A stretch of 64,000 nucleotides of DNA, taken from Sphingobium terrigena. GTDB taxonomy: Bacteria; Pseudomonadota; Alphaproteobacteria; Sphingomonadales; Sphingomonadaceae. Of this stretch, positions 26,105-35,029 are shown in pieces (position 1 is the stretch's first letter; the number at the start of each line of letters is the position of its first letter). The stretch is from assembly GCF_003591655.1 (NCBI RefSeq), contig NZ_QVRA01000002.1:268911-332910 (forward strand), written 5' to 3'. The notes beneath the pieces were generated by a model that saw only the letters and a list, made by a program, of their open reading frames with translations, searched no databases and was not told the origin of the DNA. A program made the position numbers and the translations under genes.

Positions 26105-27111
26105 TAATTACTCTCCGGTGTCGGTACAAATTTTCCGATATAGACGTAGGGTTCGAGGTCGAACGCCCGCGCCAAATCCCTCGCGTCATATTCGTTGATC
26201 TTCGGCGTATCGGACAGCGCCGAAGTCACCATAGCCAGCCGCCATGCAGGGTTGGACTGCATCCCCTTCCCATGCTCGTTCCGGGTCAGGAAGAATTGGG
26301 GTGTGGCGCTCGACGTGCCTTTGACTTCGATGTGCCTCACCGCCTTCCCCTTGGTGAAGACGAAATCATAACCGCAAGGCAGGTGCGTGACGCGGTCGGT
26401 GGTGAAGCCTCGTGCTTCGTAATGTGCGATCACTGCCCGCTCTGCCGCCTTCTCGACGTTCTTGCGATGCTCTGGCGTGCCGAAGCCCTTCAACGGATCG
26501 GCCGCGTCAATCTCCGGGTCGGGCAGGTTGCCCTCGCTTGGATTTTTGACGGCGAACGGCTCAAGCGCCTTTAGGCGGCCTTCGAGCAACTTGAGCACGC
26601 GCTTCTTGTTGTCGCTCGATTTAACGTCCGGCCCTTCTAGGAACGAGTATTTTCCCTGCCTGATTGAATTGTCCGAAAAGGGCATGGTCCGATGCTCGGG
26701 CGGCACGAAATAGGCCGTCTTGCTGCTGATGCAGTAGGACCAGTCATAGCCCGGATGCACGGTATCGCCACGCTTCGACATCGTGCCTTCTGGCGGATCG
26801 AGCCAATCCCCGTGGAGGGTCGCATCCTCATACCACCCGACGACGTGAACGCCCGTATGCTTGGGGTTTTTTGCGAGGCAAACCACCGTCCAGCCGTGGG
26901 GATCGGCGTTTGACGGCGCATATTCCTTCTTCTGCGGCGGGACGTAGCAATGATAGGTGCCGTTCGGTCCGGGGTTGAAGTTGAACGCCTCGTGCCCGCG
27001 CCCCTCGTTCTTCTTCCCCTTATTGTCGTTCAACCAGCCGAAATTGCCATCGACCGGCCCGCCACGATAGAGTTCGGACCAGCCGAATTTGACCCACAGA
27101 ATTTTCTTCAT
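26104..27111 (-). CDS. DUF3883-domain protein of the restriction operon
   Basis: 335 residues. The C-terminal half (from about residue 220) fits DUF3883: VEKAAERAVIAHYEARGFTTDRVTHLPCGYDFVFTKGKAVRHIEVKGTS, with D...E-x-K spacing (GYDF ... IEVKG) like a PD-(D/E)xK nuclease fold. The N-terminal half (KILWVKFGWSELYRGGPVDGNFGWLNDNKG) is a separate unnamed domain with several His and Cys residues. DUF3883 occurs in many restriction and defence loci, where it may act as a nuclease or DNA-end sensor. Its start overlaps the res stop by 4 bases, and its stop overlaps the mod start by 1 base. Confidence 0.8.
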   Translation of the reverse strand: MKKILWVKFGWSELYRGGPVDGNFGWLNDNKGKKNEGRGHEAFNFNPGPNGTYHCYVPPQKKEYAPSNADPHGWTVVCLAKNPKHTGVHVVGWYEDATLHGDWLDPPEGTMSKRGDTVHPGYDWSYCISSKTAYFVPPEHRTMPFSDNSIRQGKYSFLEGPDVKSSDNKKRVLKLLEGRLKALEPFAVKNPSEGNLPDPEIDAADPLKGFGTPEHRKNVEKAAERAVIAHYEARGFTTDRVTHLPCGYDFVFTKGKAVRHIEVKGTSSATPQFFLTRNEHGKGMQSNPAWRLAMVTSALSDTPKINEYDARDLARAFDLEPYVYIGKFVPTPESN

Positions 27112-30100
27112 GGCCGGATCGCCTCTTCAACCAGCTTGGCGAACGCGGCTTCAATCTCAAACACGTCCGTAAACTCCGCAAACTGCCAATGGCCGAACGT
27201 GCCGAGGTTATTCACGCCCGGGACCCACAGGGTTTTCATCGTCTCGGCCTTCAACTGCGCATCTCCCTTGCGATACCCCTTGGTTTCCAGAATGAGATTG
27301 AGCGGATCGTCCTGTCCGGCGTCGATTTTCACGATCATGTCCGGCAGGTAGCGGCGCGGTGTCGATCCGTCGCGATAGGGGACTTCGAAGCCAAGCCCCT
27401 GATTCTTGACGAAGGCAATCACGCGCGGATGCGTTTCGAGCACGCGGGCAAGTTCCGCCTCCCATGTGGAATCGCAGACGACATGGCTGACATGGGTGCG
27501 ATGATCGCTCTTGTAGGTGTCCTTGCTTGTCGTGAAGTTGACGAAGCGTGATGACGCCTTGGGGTTGTAGGGATCGAGGATCGCTTTGATCGCCTTCGAT
27601 CCATGCTCGAAACGCTGGCAGGCGAGGAAAATGCGTTCCGCCGCTTGATCCTTGATTTCAAGATAGTCGAGGACGCCCATCGGCACGCCGTTCAGGACGA
27701 GATAGCCTTCGTCTAGCCATTCGCGCACGACCCGGCGCACCTGCCCGAACAGGTGAACGGGCAAGTCGCCATCATCGCCCGCAAAGCGTTTCAGCAGATG
27801 CGCGGCAAGGCTGTAGGCGATGGCGCTCGGTCGTTGATCGCCGACGCCCTGCGCAGTCAGCTCCTCGCTCGCGCCGACGATGCCCTGCATGGTGACGCGC
27901 GACGGGCCAATCATCGATGGATCGACCACAAGGCGACTGTCGGCGTTGAACGTCGCGGAAATACGTTCTTCGGGAAGATCGACGCGGTAGCCTTCCACGC
28001 GCGGGAAGACGATTTCGAGTTCAGGCTTGGCGGCAACCCGTTCCTTCACAGCCTGAACGCGCGTGACGACCTTCGGCGTCGTCGGCTTCACCACAACGGG
28101 TTTAGCGGTGAAATCGAACGGGATGCCGAGCACGTCGGCATACTCGACATCAAACAGGCCATGCTCGTTCAATTCGTAGGATTGGCGACGCAGCCCGCGC
28201 CCCACAACCTGTTCGCACAGCAATTGCGTGCCAAACGCCCGAACGCCGAGGATGTGCGTCACGGTGTTCGCGTCCCACCCTTCGGTCAGCATGGACACCG
28301 AAACGACGCATCGCACGCACTCGCCAAGCCGACCCACGCGCCCCACGGTGTTCATCACCTCGCGCAGCAGTTCGGCGGGATCGATATCGTCGGCGTCTTC
28401 TGCTCTACCCGTCCGCTCCTGCTTCTCGCGGCGAAACTGCTCTATTTCGGCGGCGGCGATCTTGCGGAAATCCGCGTCCATCGTCTCACCGCTCTCGACC
28501 TGCGCGCTGTCGATGAGGAACGTCGGGGCCTTGGCAAGCCGGTTGCCGTGTTCGTCATAGTTGCGGAACAGTTCGAGATGGCCACGATGGATGTTGACCA
28601 TCTCCCCATCCGCGTTCGGGCGGTTCCAGCCGGAAATCCACTCAGCGATCAGCTTGGAGGTCGAGGTATTGTTGCAAACGACGATGAACACGGGCGGGAC
28701 CGGAATGCCCGCGCGCCGCCAAGCCTCATCGACTTTGACATAATGGTTGTAGAGCGCATCCAACGCGGTCAGCAATTCTGTGGGCAGTTTCAGCGGATCG
28801 AGGTCGCCCGACTTGGCCGCGCCTTTCTTGGGCATTTCCTTGCCGATATGATCCCACAGCTTGCGATAAATCGGCACGTCGGCGATCGGGAGATTATCGG
28901 CTACCGGCACGCGCGGTAGCTTGACGATCCCGCATTCGATTGCGTCCATCAACGAGAAGTCGCTGACCACCCAAGGGAACAGCGTGCCCTCGATATAGCC
29001 GGACCCGGACAGGAAAAATGGCGTTGCCGACAGGTCATAGACCGCCCGAACACCGGTCTTCCGTTTCAGCGCCTTGATGCCGTTGATCCAGAGGCGCGCG
29101 GCTTCCTTGTTTTCCTTGGCCTCGGCCTTGCTATCCGCGTCGGCCAAATCCTCGACGCTGCCCACCGGGCGCTCTTCGTAGCAGTGGTGCGCCTCATCGT
29201 TGATAACGACGACGTTCTTGATCGCCATCAGGTCACCACAAGCGCGTTGCAGCATCTGGCCTTCGGTTTCGGTCGTCATCGGCGCTTCGCCGCGTCCTTG
29301 CAGGAGCGCTTTGCCGACCTTGGTGACGTCCATCGTCTCACGCCGTTTGAAGGCGTGATAATTGGTGATGACGATCTTTGCCTTGGCGATTTCAAGTAGC
29401 ATGTCCGATGGGACGATATCGCGGAACCGATAGTAGTTGTCGGGATCGTCAGGCAGCAGCACACGCAGCCGGTCCTTGATCGTGATACCCGGTGCAACGA
29501 TCAGGAAGCCCCGGCTGAACAAGCTGCTGGTCGGCGAACGCACGGCATTGACGGTCTGCCAGGCGATCAACATCGCCATGACTGTGGTTTTGCCTGCCCC
29601 TGTCGCCATCTTCATCGCAATGCGAAGGAGATCAGGGCTAGATTGCCGGTTCGCTCCCTCGATATGCGCCCACAGATGAGCATAGCGTTTTTGGCTACGA
29701 GCGACTTCGGTTAGCCAGATGACCGTCTCGACAGCTTCGACCTGACAGAAGAAGGGTCGCAGCCCTTCAACTTCTGTCCTCCGCCAATGGTGCAGCAGCC
29801 GCGCCGTAGCGGGTGACACCCCCCAATCGCGATCGCTGGGCAACGCCCGCCACGTTTCGACATGCGAGCGGATTTCGTTGATGATTGGCTTGGGGTTATA
29901 TTCCTGATCCTCATCCGACAGACCTTCGGCGTCGGTGAAAACCAAAGAGGCTTGCGCCGCTTTCCCGGACTTGCGCTTGGGCTTGGGAACCGGTGTGATG
30001 AAGTCGCAAGGACGCCGTCCGCTGGTAGGCGGGGCTTCAAGTGGTTGTCCCTCCTCGTCCAGCGCGTGATACCGGGTCGGAGGCTCGTACGGCGAGTTAA

Positions 30101-30131
30101 GAATCGGATGTTCGAAGAAACTTTGCGACAC
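27108..30131 (-). CDS. type III-like restriction helicase-nuclease (Res)
   Basis: 1007-residue superfamily-2 translocase with a C-terminal nuclease. Walker A is ATGAGKTT (175-182), the DEAH box is VVINDEAHHCYEE (312-315), and later helicase motifs include YDLSATPFFLSGSGY (SAT) and VSMLTEGWDANTVTHILGVRAFGTQLLCEQVVGRGLRR. The nuclease shows PD...ExK in RRYLPDMIVKIDAG ... LILETKGY near residues 930-955. It resembles the BPTD_3080-type restriction subunits. It is the first gene of the six-gene operon and would cut unmethylated DNA after ATP-driven translocation. All catalytic motifs look intact. Confidence 0.88.
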   Translation of the reverse strand: MSQSFFEHPILNSPYEPPTRYHALDEEGQPLEAPPTSGRRPCDFITPVPKPKRKSGKAAQASLVFTDAEGLSDEDQEYNPKPIINEIRSHVETWRALPSDRDWGVSPATARLLHHWRRTEVEGLRPFFCQVEAVETVIWLTEVARSQKRYAHLWAHIEGANRQSSPDLLRIAMKMATGAGKTTVMAMLIAWQTVNAVRSPTSSLFSRGFLIVAPGITIKDRLRVLLPDDPDNYYRFRDIVPSDMLLEIAKAKIVITNYHAFKRRETMDVTKVGKALLQGRGEAPMTTETEGQMLQRACGDLMAIKNVVVINDEAHHCYEERPVGSVEDLADADSKAEAKENKEAARLWINGIKALKRKTGVRAVYDLSATPFFLSGSGYIEGTLFPWVVSDFSLMDAIECGIVKLPRVPVADNLPIADVPIYRKLWDHIGKEMPKKGAAKSGDLDPLKLPTELLTALDALYNHYVKVDEAWRRAGIPVPPVFIVVCNNTSTSKLIAEWISGWNRPNADGEMVNIHRGHLELFRNYDEHGNRLAKAPTFLIDSAQVESGETMDADFRKIAAAEIEQFRREKQERTGRAEDADDIDPAELLREVMNTVGRVGRLGECVRCVVSVSMLTEGWDANTVTHILGVRAFGTQLLCEQVVGRGLRRQSYELNEHGLFDVEYADVLGIPFDFTAKPVVVKPTTPKVVTRVQAVKERVAAKPELEIVFPRVEGYRVDLPEERISATFNADSRLVVDPSMIGPSRVTMQGIVGASEELTAQGVGDQRPSAIAYSLAAHLLKRFAGDDGDLPVHLFGQVRRVVREWLDEGYLVLNGVPMGVLDYLEIKDQAAERIFLACQRFEHGSKAIKAILDPYNPKASSRFVNFTTSKDTYKSDHRTHVSHVVCDSTWEAELARVLETHPRVIAFVKNQGLGFEVPYRDGSTPRRYLPDMIVKIDAGQDDPLNLILETKGYRKGDAQLKAETMKTLWVPGVNNLGTFGHWQFAEFTDVFEIEAAFAKLVEEAIRP

Positions 30132-30533
30132 GGTATCCCCCTCCGGTAGAGGGAGTATTGGCCGCAGCTTGGCGTTGCAAGGCTCGACAGGTCCGAAGTC
30201 TAACTAATGTGACTTTGATGCCCAAGTGTGGGCATTTCAAACATTTTGAGCCGCGCTAAGCCTCCTGCAAATGCGATGAGAAGCTACGCTTCACCTTGCG
30301 TCGTCGCCATCGGTCAAACCAAGCCGTCTAGCTTTTAAGTCGCCATTTCTCCCCGCTAGCGATTGATCCACCTTACTTCCAGGCGGTCAAAGCCGATTCA
30401 GACCTCACAGATGGCTCAATCCCCACTCGTCCGCCGATGAGCGACAATCGTTGTCGGAATGGAAAACTGTCCGACAAGAGGAATTGCCGAGGGTTTCGTC
30501 ACGGCGCGGTTCGGTCCTACGCTCCCCAGAACC
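30132..30533. promoter_or_regulatory. upstream region of the six-gene restriction operon, with palindrome
   Basis: No gene is visible in these 402 bases. A palindrome ATGCCCA-agtg-TGGGCAT lies at 30218-30235, 87-104 bases before the res start, and could bind a dimeric regulator or form a small hairpin. The promoter of the restriction operon must be here unless transcription comes from the relaxase side; no clear -35/-10 pair was identified. Confidence 0.4.
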
Positions 30534-31286
30534 TCAATGCTTCCTAATGCTGATGGTGCATCGAACCGGCTTTTTGCTTTTGACGGCCGCATTCTCGCAT
30601 GCGGCAATGGTATCGCGGTTCTCCCGCGCCAGGTCGGCGGCGTCCAGAATCACCTGCCAGCCGTCCGGGTTCCCGACGCGCATGAGGCGAATACCGGCAT
30701 CCCATAGCGATGCCTCGCCTAGCGTGCGACGGGCAACCCGCTCCGGCCAATGCCAGCTTTGCGGGCCGATGCTCGCCGCCCAACCGGGATAGATCAGCCA
30801 CAAAAGCAAGATGACCAGCGCCGCGCCTCCACCACAATAGAACATCTGCCAGCGCTGTTCCATTTTCGTCCGAATGGTGCCGATCGCGCGCATTTGATCC
30901 ACCTGGACTTGATGATGCAATTCCACCGACTTCTTGATTGTTACCCGGTCGGTCTCGCGAGCCGCCATCGCCGCCTCGCCGATCCGCTCCGCCATGCTCT
31001 CCGGCGTCAACTGCATGGCGGGTGCATCCATGATTGTCTTCGTCTGCCCCGCCACCTTCGCAAGATAGCCGTTCATCTGGGCGAGTGTCGGCCCATAGTC
31101 CGGGAATTCCATGCTCTGCTTCTCGATGGCGATATGCTCAAGCGCACGGGCCATCACCGCCATACGCCCGTCCAACCGCTCCTCCATAGCGGCCACACGC
31201 TCCGAGAGGTGCGCGAAGGCGTCGGCGGCGGCATTTGACCGGGGTTCCGGCTCCGATTCGTTCAAAAGGCTTTGTTCGTCGTCCAT
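30534..31286 (-). CDS. DUF6118-like membrane protein of the mobilization region
   Basis: 250 residues, probably the DUF6118 family found beside TraA-type relaxases in alphaproteobacterial elements (assigned from memory and context). The N-terminal half is helical and charged, with heptad patterns (AFAHLSERVAAMEERLDGRMAVMARALEHI); one membrane segment (MFYCGGGAALVILLLWLIYPGWAA) is near residues 148-170; the rest would lie outside. It starts 17 bases after the relaxase stop on the same strand, so it is likely in one operon with it. A role in conjugative mobilization is plausible but unproven. Confidence 0.65.
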   Translation of the reverse strand: MDDEQSLLNESEPEPRSNAAADAFAHLSERVAAMEERLDGRMAVMARALEHIAIEKQSMEFPDYGPTLAQMNGYLAKVAGQTKTIMDAPAMQLTPESMAERIGEAAMAARETDRVTIKKSVELHHQVQVDQMRAIGTIRTKMEQRWQMFYCGGGAALVILLLWLIYPGWAASIGPQSWHWPERVARRTLGEASLWDAGIRLMRVGNPDGWQVILDAADLARENRDTIAACENAAVKSKKPVRCTISIRKH

Positions 31287-31303
31287 GTCGTGTCTCCTTG
31301 GGG

Positions 31304-34297
31304 TTAGCGGCTCATGCCGCGACTGATGTCGCGTCCGTGATCGAAGGGGATGGAGGATGCGAGGTCATGGGAAAGGCTGCGGCCCGCCTGCTGGCCGATC
31401 TCAAGCCCAAGTTCGCGACTGCGCAGGCCCAGCACCGATTCAAGCTGGGCGTCGCGCTCAAGGCTTTTCGCCATGCCCGCCATCTGTTGCGCGGCACTTT
31501 TCGCGCCCCGAAAATTACCGTCGCGAACAAGGTCGGCATGATGGCGCTGCAACTGCTGCCACCCTTCCACGAACCGGTCGGCCCGCTGGAAGGGGTCCAT
31601 GCGGATTTCGGTTTCCAGTTGCATCGCCCGCACGGCAGCCTGGCCACGCCCCTCTGCAGCCTCTCGGACAAGCTCTGGGCTGCTGCGCAACGCGCTGTTC
31701 AGGTCCGAAGAACCTTCGGGGCGGATGGCGTCCAAGGCATCCCGCGCCCTGTCGAACGCCTCGCGCTGGTGGGGCATGGCGTCCAGACCCTGCGCGCGGG
31801 TCTGCTGGATCGCTTGCCATGCCTTGGCATAGCGCTCTACCGCACCGCGCACGCCGCCTGCGCGCATTGGCTGTGCATCATATTCGGGCTGGCGCTGAAC
31901 GGCCCGCTCCTGCGCGGGCGGTTCAGCTTTAGGCTGGAAGCCTGCAAATATGTCGCGTTCCTGCTGCGTCGGGTTACTGGGCCGGAAATTGTCGAAGATC
32001 CCGCGCGCTTTCTCGACGATGGGCCTTACGATCTCCGCGACCCGCTCGCCAAAGCTAATGCCACGCCGCTCGGCATATTCCCTTGCTGGGTCGGCTTGTC
32101 TGTAATCGGTGGCCATGTCCTTACCGCGCTCGCGCGACAGCGTGCGAACAAGCCGGGACTGATCGCGGAAATCATCGCGGCCATAATGGAGCGCCATGCC
32201 GTCGCGATGGCGGGACATGCCGACATAGGCCCCATGCCGATCCATCCCCGGCGTCGCCAGCAGATGCGCCCTGTCCACGGTCATGCCCTGCGCCTTGTGG
32301 ATGGTAGCGGCATAGCCATGATCGAGGTCGCGATAATCTTTGGTGTCGAACGACACGACACGCCCGTCATCGGTTCGGACGGACATATGGGCCTCATTCA
32401 CATGTTCGATGGTGCCCAGCGTGCCGTTCTTCACCTCCAGGCTGCGTTCGTTACGCAGGAACATGATGCGGTCGCCCGACGCGAACAGGCGGTCGCCTCC
32501 CTCGGTCTTCACCTGCCGCTCGTCGCCTAATTCGCCCTCATTGCGCATCGCCGCGCGCGCAGCCTCGTTGAGGTCGCGCACCTCCGCATTGGTGTGAGTC
32601 AGGATGATGCGGCTGGCGTCGGGATTTACTTGCCGTTCGCGATCCCAACGTTCGACCAGTTCGCGCCGTGCATCCTCGCGCGCCTCGGCCTGATGCACCA
32701 TACCGTTGTCGGCATAGGCGGCAATCGCCTCGCCCGTCCGGCCGGTGGCCAGATGCCGGGTCGCATCCTGCTGCCATCCTTCATGCTGGCGGCGAACCTG
32801 CGTGATCTCGACGCCGCCATGGCGCTCATGGATCGCGCGGAACGCCGCGCCCGCTTCGATCGACTGCAATTGTTGCGGATCGCCGACAAGGACGACCTTT
32901 GCCCCAACATCGGCGGCATGGGACAGCACGCGCTCCATCTGCCGCGTGCCGACCATGCCCGCCTCGTCGATCACCAACACGTCACGGGCATTGAGCAAAT
33001 CGCGGCCCTGCGCCCAGCTATGCTCCATGCTGGCGATGGTGCGCGACGCGATGCCGGAGCCATTCTCCAGCCCCTCGGCGGCGATGCCCGCAAGCGCCGC
33101 GCCGCGCACGTTGAGGCCCGCACTTTCCCACACGTCGCGCGCCACGCCCAACATAGCGCTTTTGCCGGTCCCGGCATAACCCAGCACCAGTGACAATCCA
33201 CGCTCGCCCGTTATATGGCGCAGCGCGGCTTCCTGCTCTGCTCCCAGAGCAAGGCCACCACTCTCGGCGGCGCGACTGGCGTAGGTCGCCGCCGCCGAGA
33301 GACCATCGCTCCGGTCCATCGCAAGCCGGTCAGCGGCGCGGCTCATCCGCTGTTCGGTCTCGATCATCTCGCGCGAGGTGAACCGATCGTCGCCGCGCCC
33401 GTCCTTGCCCAGCGCGATCAGGTCCGGCGAAGCACGCACCGCGCGCATGGCCGCGTTGAACTGCTCCTGCCCATCGCTGTGCCGATGAATGAACATCGCC
33501 ATGTCGCGGTTGGTGAATGTCGCCTGTTGGTGAGTAATGGCGTTAAGGGCGATGCCGGGATCGGCGATGATGCGTTCGCCATTCTCCCGCGCGATCTCGC
33601 GGTGCATCTCGGCGCGGTCGGCTTCCAACCCCTGGCCATCCATCCGATGCGCGGGGCCGCCGATCTTGCTTTGCGGTTCGAGGTCTATGCCCTGATCGGC
33701 AAGGCTGCGGCGATCGATGCGCGCGTCGATGTCGAGTTCGGCAAGGCGCGTGTTGACGTGGGTCTCCCAGCGTTCGCGCCAGCGCTCGACATTCTCATGA
33801 TCGTTCCATTCGCGCACCTTTGCCCCGAACCCACCGGTGCCATCTTCGCGCTGCACAACCTCCCGCATAGTGAGCATGACGTGGGCGTGCGGTTTGGGCT
33901 GGCCGTCCGCGCCGATATCCCAATGCACATTGAGGTCGGCGATCATGCCGTGATCGACAAACTGCGCGGACACGAAATCGCGGGCCAGTTCGATGCCCTG
34001 CGCCTTGGTCATTTCGCGCGGAATGGCGAACTCGACCTCGCGGGCAAGCTGGGCGTCCTTGCGCTTCTCGAACGCCTCGACATCGTTCCAGAGGCGTTCG
34101 CGGTCGTGCCATTGTTCCGGCGTGCCTTCGGGTAACATGTTTTCGCTATGCTCGACGCCGGAGCGGGCGCGGAAATCATGGTCGCGATCCAGGCGCTCGT
34201 CGTGCAGGCGTTCGCCCGCACGATAGGCGGCGGCGGAGACGGCGGAGCGGCCCGCCGCGCGACTAATGACCTGAACGGAGAAATGGAAGATCGCCAT
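31304..34297 (-). CDS. traA: MobQ/TraA-family relaxase-helicase
   Basis: 997 residues. The N-terminal MobA/MobL nickase domain starts MAIFHFSVQVISRAAGRSAVSAAAYRAGERL, with the candidate catalytic Tyr at about residue 25, and the metal-binding histidines are in PKPHAHVMLTMREV. The TraA-type helicase follows: Walker A LVLGYAGTGKSAMLG, Walker B VLVIDEAGMVGTRQME, motif III-like VVLVGDPQQLQSIEAG, and C-terminal TIHKAQGMTVDRAHLL. It would nick oriT in the adjacent intergenic region and lead the strand into a recipient. The last ~250 residues are specific to this subgroup and carry no known motif. The start at 34297 matches the family N-terminus exactly. Confidence 0.92.
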   Translation of the reverse strand: MAIFHFSVQVISRAAGRSAVSAAAYRAGERLHDERLDRDHDFRARSGVEHSENMLPEGTPEQWHDRERLWNDVEAFEKRKDAQLAREVEFAIPREMTKAQGIELARDFVSAQFVDHGMIADLNVHWDIGADGQPKPHAHVMLTMREVVQREDGTGGFGAKVREWNDHENVERWRERWETHVNTRLAELDIDARIDRRSLADQGIDLEPQSKIGGPAHRMDGQGLEADRAEMHREIARENGERIIADPGIALNAITHQQATFTNRDMAMFIHRHSDGQEQFNAAMRAVRASPDLIALGKDGRGDDRFTSREMIETEQRMSRAADRLAMDRSDGLSAAATYASRAAESGGLALGAEQEAALRHITGERGLSLVLGYAGTGKSAMLGVARDVWESAGLNVRGAALAGIAAEGLENGSGIASRTIASMEHSWAQGRDLLNARDVLVIDEAGMVGTRQMERVLSHAADVGAKVVLVGDPQQLQSIEAGAAFRAIHERHGGVEITQVRRQHEGWQQDATRHLATGRTGEAIAAYADNGMVHQAEAREDARRELVERWDRERQVNPDASRIILTHTNAEVRDLNEAARAAMRNEGELGDERQVKTEGGDRLFASGDRIMFLRNERSLEVKNGTLGTIEHVNEAHMSVRTDDGRVVSFDTKDYRDLDHGYAATIHKAQGMTVDRAHLLATPGMDRHGAYVGMSRHRDGMALHYGRDDFRDQSRLVRTLSRERGKDMATDYRQADPAREYAERRGISFGERVAEIVRPIVEKARGIFDNFRPSNPTQQERDIFAGFQPKAEPPAQERAVQRQPEYDAQPMRAGGVRGAVERYAKAWQAIQQTRAQGLDAMPHQREAFDRARDALDAIRPEGSSDLNSALRSSPELVREAAEGRGQAAVRAMQLETEIRMDPFQRADRFVEGWQQLQRHHADLVRDGNFRGAKSAAQQMAGMAKSLERDAQLESVLGLRSRELGLEIGQQAGRSLSHDLASSIPFDHGRDISRGMSR

Positions 34298-34327
34298 GAC
34301 GATCGTCCATCTACTATGCTCAAGCGC

Positions 34328-34356
34328 ACGTCGGAACGACGTATAAGCGCGCCCTT
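34328..34356. other. oriT (MobQ type)
   Basis: Between the divergent relaxase and traC genes there is an inverted repeat ACGTCG-GAA-CGACGT (34328-34342) followed at once by ATAAGCGCGCCCTT (34343-34356). TAAG-[C/T]-GCGCCCT matches the nic region I recall for RSF1010/Q-type origins, and the opposite strand (GGGCGCGCTTATACGTCG) resembles that of Ti plasmids. Inverted repeat followed by the nic motif, next to the relaxase gene, is the expected arrangement. Confidence 0.8.
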
Positions 34357-34470
34357 CTCGAAAATTTCTCGGTCGGGACTAGGCCGTGTCAGGCTGTCCC
34401 GGCGACTCTACTGCGCTTGCGGAGCGATCATCTTATCATAGCGTCATCGTCACTCAATGGAGACTTTGCG

Positions 34471-34776
34471 ATGCGCAAACCCCGCGATTTTGATTCGGAA
34501 CTCAAAGCCCTGGCTGACAAGGCCAAGGCGCTCAGGGAACGGCGCGTGCGCCAGCTTGGCGAACTGGTGACGGCGACCGGGGCCGACGCACTTGATGCCG
34601 ATATACTGGCCGGGGCGCTGCTCCATGCCGCTACGGTGAAGGACGCAGCGACAAAGGAGGGATGGCGCAAGGCGGGCACGGCGTTCTTTCTCGGCAAAGG
34701 CGGCAAGCCTGCGAGCGGACCTTCTGACCAGCAAAGCGGCACTCGCCCGCTCGACGGCGGCGCGGCATCGGCTTGA
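34471..34776 (+). CDS. traC: conjugal transfer protein TraC
   Basis: 101-residue small helical protein. MRKPRDFDSELKALADKAKALRERRVRQLGELVTATGADALDADILAGALLHA matches the TraC family encoded beside Ti-type TraA relaxases. The start at 34471 has GGAG at 34459-34462. TraC-like proteins assist relaxosome assembly at oriT. The low-complexity tail (GKPASGPSDQQSGTRPLDGG) is probably disordered. Divergent from the relaxase, across the oriT. Confidence 0.82.
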   Translation: MRKPRDFDSELKALADKAKALRERRVRQLGELVTATGADALDADILAGALLHAATVKDAATKEGWRKAGTAFFLGKGGKPASGPSDQQSGTRPLDGGAASA

Positions 34777-34798
34777 GGCTCGGAAGGCGCGAACCGAC

Positions 34799-35029
34799 AT
34801 GCGGGACTGGGCCATTGCTCGGCGTGAACGCACCCGGCACCTGATCGAATTGGGCGGCCTCGTCGTCAAGGCCGGGCTGGTCGATCTGACCGACGATGAC
34901 CGCGCCACGCTCTACGGCGCATTCCTCACCGTTGCCGACAGACTGCGCGGGGAGGAACGCGCCAACGCGCTTGCCCTCTGGAAGCGCAAGGGCAAGCGGG
35001 CCTTCGAAGCGGAACAGGACGGCGGTTAG
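34799..35029 (+). CDS. traD: conjugal transfer protein TraD
   Basis: 76 residues. ARRERTRHLIELGGLVVKAGLVDLTDDDRATLYGAFLTVAD is the core signature of the small TraD family found with TraA/TraC. It begins 22 bases after traC with GGAAGG 11 bases upstream of the ATG; the frame is open further upstream but without a good start. Not the large VirD4-like coupling protein of the same name. Its stop overlaps that of the convergent HEPN gene by 3 bases. Confidence 0.82.
   Translation: MRDWAIARRERTRHLIELGGLVVKAGLVDLTDDDRATLYGAFLTVADRLRGEERANALALWKRKGKRAFEAEQDGG

Noticed and set aside
27753-28919. 388-codon plus-strand frame opposite res
   Set aside because: Antisense to the Res helicase core, which has all its motifs; no family-like sequence.
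31235-32530. 431-codon plus-strand frame opposite the relaxase
   Set aside because: Antisense to TraA helicase motifs; no independent signal.
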